Assembly: GCA_024036415.1 (NCBI GenBank)
Contig: JAMWET010003081.1
Location: forward strand, 192,501-256,500
Reading direction: 5' to 3'
DNA length: 64,000 bases
Origin: Prochilodus magdalenae
Lineage: Eukaryota; Chordata; Actinopteri; Characiformes; Prochilodontidae
Part shown: one piece after another, positions 59,040-64,000 of the stretch
Layout of the letters: every line of letters starts with the position of its first letter
Position numbering within the stretch: position 1 is the stretch's first letter
Position numbers and translations under genes: made by a program
Notes under the pieces: generated by a model
The model's database searches: none
The model's input: only the letters and a program-made list of their open reading frames with translations
Told to the model about the DNA's origin: nothing

Positions 59040-60540
59040 TCATTTTTTGTTTTTTTGTTGTATTTTTGTTCCTTGTTTCTTTAAGGGTTTCTCCTTTTAA
59101 GCACTGGCTCCTCTCAGTGCTCTCTCTCTCTCAGTACTCTTTGGGGTTCTTTCCTGTTAAGTGTTCTCAGTTTCCTCCTCATGCTCTTGGTGAATGTATC
59201 CTTGTTGAGTCCTGGTTCCCTCTCAGTGTTTCTTCTTTATGCTCTTTGCTAGTTTTTCCGTTGGAGTCTAGATTCATCAGCATTCCTTCATCATGCTCTT
59301 TCCTTTGAATCTTGGCTCCATAGTAATTCCTCCTCATGCTTTTAAGAGCTTCGTCTTAGACGCTTGGTTCTTCTCAAGGTTTCGCCCATTTGCTCTCAGG
59401 AAGTTTCTTACTTTGAGTGTTGATGCTCTTTGGGAAGTTTTCCTTTTGAGTCTTGTCTTAAGGGTCTTGCTTCTTCTCAGTGTTTCCTCCATATGCTCTT
59501 CAAGAGTTTCTACTATCTGAGACCTGGTTTCTCCTGGTGGAAGCATTTGCTTACAACTCTTCCTCTCCGTCTTTCGTCCATATGCTCTTAGAGAGTTTTC
59601 TACTAGTGTAGGTTCATAGCAGTGTCCCTTTTAGCTAATGCTTTTTGAGTTTTTCTGTTTGAGTATTCAACCTTATGCTCTATTTTTTGTCCTATTTGAG
59701 TCCTGGTTCCTCCTATTGTTTGCTCTTGAGGAGGTTCTGTTCCTCTTAGTGTTTCCTCCTCATGTCCTTTGGGATTTTTGCCTTTGGAATCTATGTTCCT
59801 CTTAGTGTTCCTTATTCATGCTCTTTGGGAGTTTTTCTTTTGAGTCTTGTCTTAAGGAGATCCTCCTTTGAGTCTTGCTTCTTCTCAGTGTTTCCTCCAT
59901 ATGCTCTTCAAGAGTTTCTACTATCTGAGACCTGGTTTCTCCTGGTGGTACTTCACTATCCTCTTTTGGAAGCATTTGCTTACAACTCTTGGTCCCTCTC
60001 AGTGTTTCTTCCATATGTTCTTAGAGAGTTTCTACTTTTCTACGAGTCTTGGTTCCTAGCAGTGTCCCTTTAGCTAATGCTTTTTGGTTGTTGTTTTGGT
60101 TTTGTTTTTGGTTCCTCCAAGTGTTTCCTCCTCATATCCTTTGGGATTTTTGCTTTTGGAGTCTGTGTTCCTCCTAGTGTCTCTTATTCATGCTCTTTGG
60201 GAGTTCTCCTTTTAATCTTGTCTCTGCAGTGTTTCCTTCTTGCAATGCTTTTGATGAGCTTCTTTTGATGGTGTCTTCCATTTTTCAGGTTTGTTATTTT
60301 GAGTGTTGATTCTTCTTAGCTTCGCCTTCATGTTCTTAGCAACTGTGTTCTTCTTGTGTCCTGGTTCCTTCTCAATGTCTCATCTTCATGTCCTTTGGGA
60401 GCTGTCCTTTTGGAATCTACTGTATGTTCCTCTTAGTGTTCCTTATGCACGCTCTTTGGAAGTTTTACCTACAAGCCTTGATCTCTCAGTGTTTCTTCCT
60501 CATGCTTTTAGGTAGCTTCTCCTTTGAGACTCCATTCTTT
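59040..60540. repeat. Degenerate minisatellite, units about 50-65 bp, pyrimidine-rich
   Basis: Blocks such as 'cctcatgctctttgggagtt', 'ttgagtcttggttcctctca' and 'gtgtttcctcc' recur roughly 25 times. A 76-bp stretch starting 'tcttgcttcttctcagtgtt' at 59465 is repeated exactly or nearly so at 59873, so a larger 408-bp duplication is layered on the units. The plus strand is strongly T and C rich. Short open frames on both strands are repeat artefacts. Confidence 0.85.
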
Positions 60541-62480
60541 CAGAAAACGATCTACCACTGTTGGCTGTATACTGAACATTAGGGGTTTAGTCCTAATTCA
60601 AAATACTCTGGTACAATATCTGTTGCTCCACAAATAAAACTCAGTTGACTTAAGGTGAATAACATACGCCAAGTCTATTAGGATGCATGGTTCACGTCTA
60701 TCACCAGGTGAGGGACCTGTTTATGAGGGTGATGATGAGACGAGATACATCTGTTTAGACCTGTTTGCACACTCTCTCTTTGCTCTACCCCAACACCCTC
60801 CACAAACCACCACCAACTCTCTCTAGCTCTTTCACTGGGAGAAACGAGGAGGTCAGCAAAAGCTGGGACAAAAAGAAACAAAGACAGCAGTTGGTATTTT
60901 GTCTAACGTCAGGTGAAAGTCCCCCCACCGCCCCTAAAATAGAAAAATGACACTAGTTCATTTTGTCCACTCTGGGTGTGTTTGTCTACGCCGAGCTGTC
61001 AGAAGAGAAAAATCACTCTGTTGCTCGGCTGAGGCAAGTAAAATAAGGCTTGAGCTCTAAAAATATACAACACAAAAAAAGGGAGGAGGAGGAGGAGAAA
61101 AAAAAAAACATGCCGGGTTTAAGGCTACACCGACCTTGCAGTCTGTTTGTACATAACGGTTGGCATGTAGTCATTCCTTTAAAGGCCGTGCATGCAGACG
61201 AGAACCAAAATGATTTCAGCCATGGACAAGGCTGAAGGCTCAATTAAATGTGCCTACAAAAAAACCCAAAGCAGAAGGTCTGGAGTAAACTTCCTTGAAG
61301 AAACAGGACGTCCAGCTTGAATCGCGGCCATGGACGATAACCGAGGCAAATGAGACAACCCAAAACAATCGCGCCCTGTCCTTGCTGACCACCTGGCCAT
61401 GAAGTCCACAGAACAAGAAACTTTTTCAAAGCCTTTGTTTACTCCTCGCCATTCCAGAGTCCCCTTCCCTGGCTGCTGTAACGGCCTCCGGTCCAGATGT
61501 GTGCCCCATCTGTCTCGGCTAGAATTCTCACATCCTCTCGCTCTCTCTTTCTCTTTCTCTCGCGCTCTCACACATGCTCTGTATCGCTGGCATCTTTTTA
61601 CTGTTGTTTTATCCCAAAATCATTAAAAGCCCCCCCAGGCCAGATGGCCTTTATATAGTCCCTCAGCTTTGATCAAAAAGGGAAAAGAAAAGAAAGAAAA
61701 AAGAAACAACCGCAGTGTGGAAACACGTCTTCGTACGGCAGCAGGTGCGTAAGGTGGAAACCCACTTCGGGGTCAGGCTATACATTTGTGTGACAACTAC
61801 GAGAGGCCGAAAGGCCACTTATAATTACCCCTAACCTGTTTCACAGGTGCTCCTGAGATTCCCCTATGTGCGAAATTCCATTCTTTCACTGAATATTCCA
61901 CTGCTTTTTTTTTTTCTTCTTCTTCTTCTTTCGTCTGGCTGAAAGTAGCCTGAGTAGAACTCATTATAAAGTCTATAGCTGATGGAGAGAATGGGAGGTG
62001 TGAGCAGGGACATATGAGGACGTAATTAGTTCCCTTCTCCACTGGAGACGGCTCGCCAATGAGACAAAGAATGACAGAATTTCATGCAGGGGAACTTCTC
62101 CATCATCCTCTTTCCTTTTGGCTCATTGGAAAAGGACAGGATTCGGGGGGATCTAATGCGTGAAATTGGGCAACGTAAAGCATGAAGTCTCTTTACCTCC
62201 ATAAACAGAAGAAACTTTGTACACGTAATGTAGAACTCTGGTGTAATCATTCAAAATATGTATTTTGTTGTTGCATGGTTCCGTTTACAGTTTTTTTCAC
62301 GTGGCTACCGTGCAATTTCAACCCCCTTGAATCCCAGTTTTGTCGCTCAATAATTACATGGGCTACAAGGCAGGCTGCACATTAAATGGTGGCTTAATAC
62401 CATCAAAACATAGATATTACTGATATTAAGTGGCTGTTAGGTAGCTCTCCACTTTAACCCCTGCATATCCAAGTTCCACC
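60541..62480. other. Unique-looking intronic DNA, nothing recognised
   Basis: No SINE, Tc1 or tandem repeat is apparent except short CT and A-rich runs (about 61070-61110, 61540-61570, 61680-61705, 61910-61930). It is the longest apparently repeat-poor part of the large intron and could hold conserved noncoding sequence. Confidence 0.5.
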
Positions 62481-62499
62481 AATGTGCCCAAACACTTTT

Positions 62500-64000
62500 T
62501 GTCCTACAAGGATTGGTGTGAAGTCAGTGATTCACAGCCCAGTCAAACTCTGCTGTCAGAACGCAAAGTCCCTGATTCATTGCCTAGTCAAACTTCACTG
62601 TTGTGGTAGAAAATCCCCGGCTCACAGGCTAGTAATGGTGCAAAGTCCTTTATCTCGCAGGATAGTTGATGTTCTCGGACTGACCCAACTCACAACATCG
62701 CTGTCCACCGCTGTCCACCCCCTCAAACTCTATACTCGTAATGTAAAGTCCCCAGCTTACGGCTCAGTCAAACCGTCGTGGTGCAAAGTCTCTGGCACAT
62801 GGCCTAATCAAACCTTGCTGTGATGGTGCCTAGCTGGTGGTCTATTCAAAGTTTGCTGTCACAGTGCGAAGACCCTAGTTTGAAGCTCGGCTTACAGCCA
62901 AGTCAAACCTTGATGTGGTGGGGCAAAATTCCAAGGTTAGTATCTAGCCTAACTTTGTCTCAGTGGGTCCCAGGGTCACTGTTTAACCTGACCCTGGCAC
63001 CATAGCACAAAGTCCTGGGGTCACTGCCTAGCCAAGGTCTTAAGGTCACCCCCTAGTCTAACTCGCTTTTTAAGTCCACAGCTTGTGCCCTAGTCAAACC
63101 GTCCTAGGTCAATGCCTAACCTGACTCTCCCACTTTGGTACAAAGTCCTAGGGTCACTGCTTAGTCTAACTTGCTATTAGAGTGTAAAGCCTGTGCCCTA
63201 GTCAAACCTGACTCTGCCACAATGGTACAAAGTTCTAGGGGCACTGCCTAACCTGACTCTGTCACCATGGTACAAAGTTCTAGGGTCAAGGCCTAACCTG
63301 ACTCTCCCACTTTGGTACAAAGTCCTAGGGTCACTGCTTAGTCTAACTTGCTATTAGAGTGTAAAGCCTGTGCCCTAGTCAAACCTGACTCTGCCACAAT
63401 GGTACAAAGTTCTAGGGTCACTGCCTAACCTGACCCTGTCACCATGGTACAAAGTCTAGGGTCACCGTTTGACCTGACTCTGGCACCATGGTACAAAGTT
63501 CTAGGGTCACTGCCTAACCTGACCCTGTCACCATGGTACAAAGTCTAGGGTCACCATTTAACCTGACTCTAGGACCACAGTACAGAATTCTAGGGTCACT
63601 GCTTAACCTGACTATGGTACCATGGTACAAAGTCCTAGGGTTACTGCCTATCCTGACCCTGTCACCATGGTACAAAGTCTAGGGTCACCATTTAACCTGA
63701 CTCTAGGACCATAGTACAAAATTCTAGGATCACTGCTTAACCTGACTATGGTACCATGGTACAAAGTTCTAGGGTCACTGCCTAACCTGACCCTGTCACC
63801 ATGGTACAAAGTCTAGGGTCACCATTTAACCTGACTCTGCCACCATAGTACAAAATTCTAGGGTCACTGCTTAACCTGACTCTGCCACCATGGTACAAAG
63901 TTCTAAGGTCACCGTCTAGTCCAACTCGCTATTACGGTGCAAAGTCCACAGCTTGTGTCTTAGTCAAACTGACTCTGGCACAACGGTACAAAGTCCTGGG
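62500..64000. repeat. 45-bp tandem repeat array, running off the window
   Basis: The unit is GGTACAAAGTTCTAGGGTCA followed by CTGCCTAACCTGACTCTGTC and ACCAT (45 bp). The ggtac start at 63224 is followed by another at 63269. Units in the left part (62500-63000) are strongly diverged, and those from about 63100 on are homogeneous. A block of about 120 bp starting with 'cctgactctcccactttggt' at 63119 is repeated at 63297, a higher-order period of about 178 bp. Confidence 0.92.

Larger units (their letters stand above)
27239..64000 (-). other. epha7: Large upstream epha7 intron (no exon recognised)
   Basis: I searched by eye for the expected upstream exons (first FN3 repeat, cysteine-rich region, ephrin-binding domain) on the minus strand and found none in 36.8 kb. 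The segment is therefore taken as intronic, although another small gene cannot be excluded. Stretches 33060-34540, 36000-37120, 38720-39400, 41070-43400, 44170-45380, 49950-51690, 53330-54550, 55400-57500 and 58000-59040 hold no feature that I recognise beyond microsatellites. Confidence 0.7.

Noticed and set aside
59040..60540. Possible coding exon of a repetitive protein (EETLRRSK-type peptides on the minus strand)
   Set aside because: The frame is lost between units, unit length is not constant or a multiple of three, and no splice sites support it.
62500..64000. Regularly spaced repeats resembling a CRISPR array
   Set aside because: The repeats are contiguous 45-bp units with no unique spacers, in a vertebrate intron; it is a minisatellite.

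Overview
The window is vertebrate genomic DNA, almost certainly from a teleost fish. It contains spliced GT-AG exons of one tyrosine-kinase receptor gene inside long AT-rich introns full of Tc1/mariner transposons, tRNA-derived SINEs, short inverted-repeat elements, microsatellites and minisatellites. The repeat mix weakly suggests an otophysan fish, but this is only an impression. There are no prokaryotic or viral genes and no CRISPR array.

The only protein-coding gene I can support is the 3' half of the Eph receptor gene epha7, on the minus strand. Twelve coding exons lie between 27238 and 5473. In transcript order they encode the second fibronectin type III repeat, the transmembrane helix, the juxtamembrane segment with its two regulatory tyrosines, the complete tyrosine kinase domain, the SAM domain and a C-terminal GVQV tail. 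Together they give 1664 nt and an open frame of 553 residues. Every splice junction is GT-AG, all phases match, and there is no stop or frameshift. The SAM region and C-terminus match EphA7 as I know it. One kinase residue is unusual: the normal APE motif after the activation loop reads ATE.

By region: 1-5472 is 3' UTR and downstream DNA with a Tc1 remnant and a short inverted-repeat element. 5473-27238 is the exon-bearing part, whose introns hold an 842-bp indel-free pentanucleotide array, a trinucleotide/telomere-like block, a palindromic pair of inverted-repeat elements and a short Tc1 derivative with intact termini. 27239-64000 has no recognisable exon and is best read as one very large upstream intron. 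The exons for the ligand-binding domain, cysteine-rich region and first fibronectin repeat must lie beyond the right edge. This intron carries many repeats, including three minisatellites at about 43.4-43.9, 59.0-60.5 and 62.5-64.0 kb; the last runs off the window.

I did not find a new biological system. The observations most worth a second look are the ATE motif, the substitution-only pentamer array, the repeated short inverted-repeat family with a palindromic copy pair, the microsatellite acting as a splice-site pyrimidine tract, and the telomere-like insert flanked by 8-bp direct repeats.
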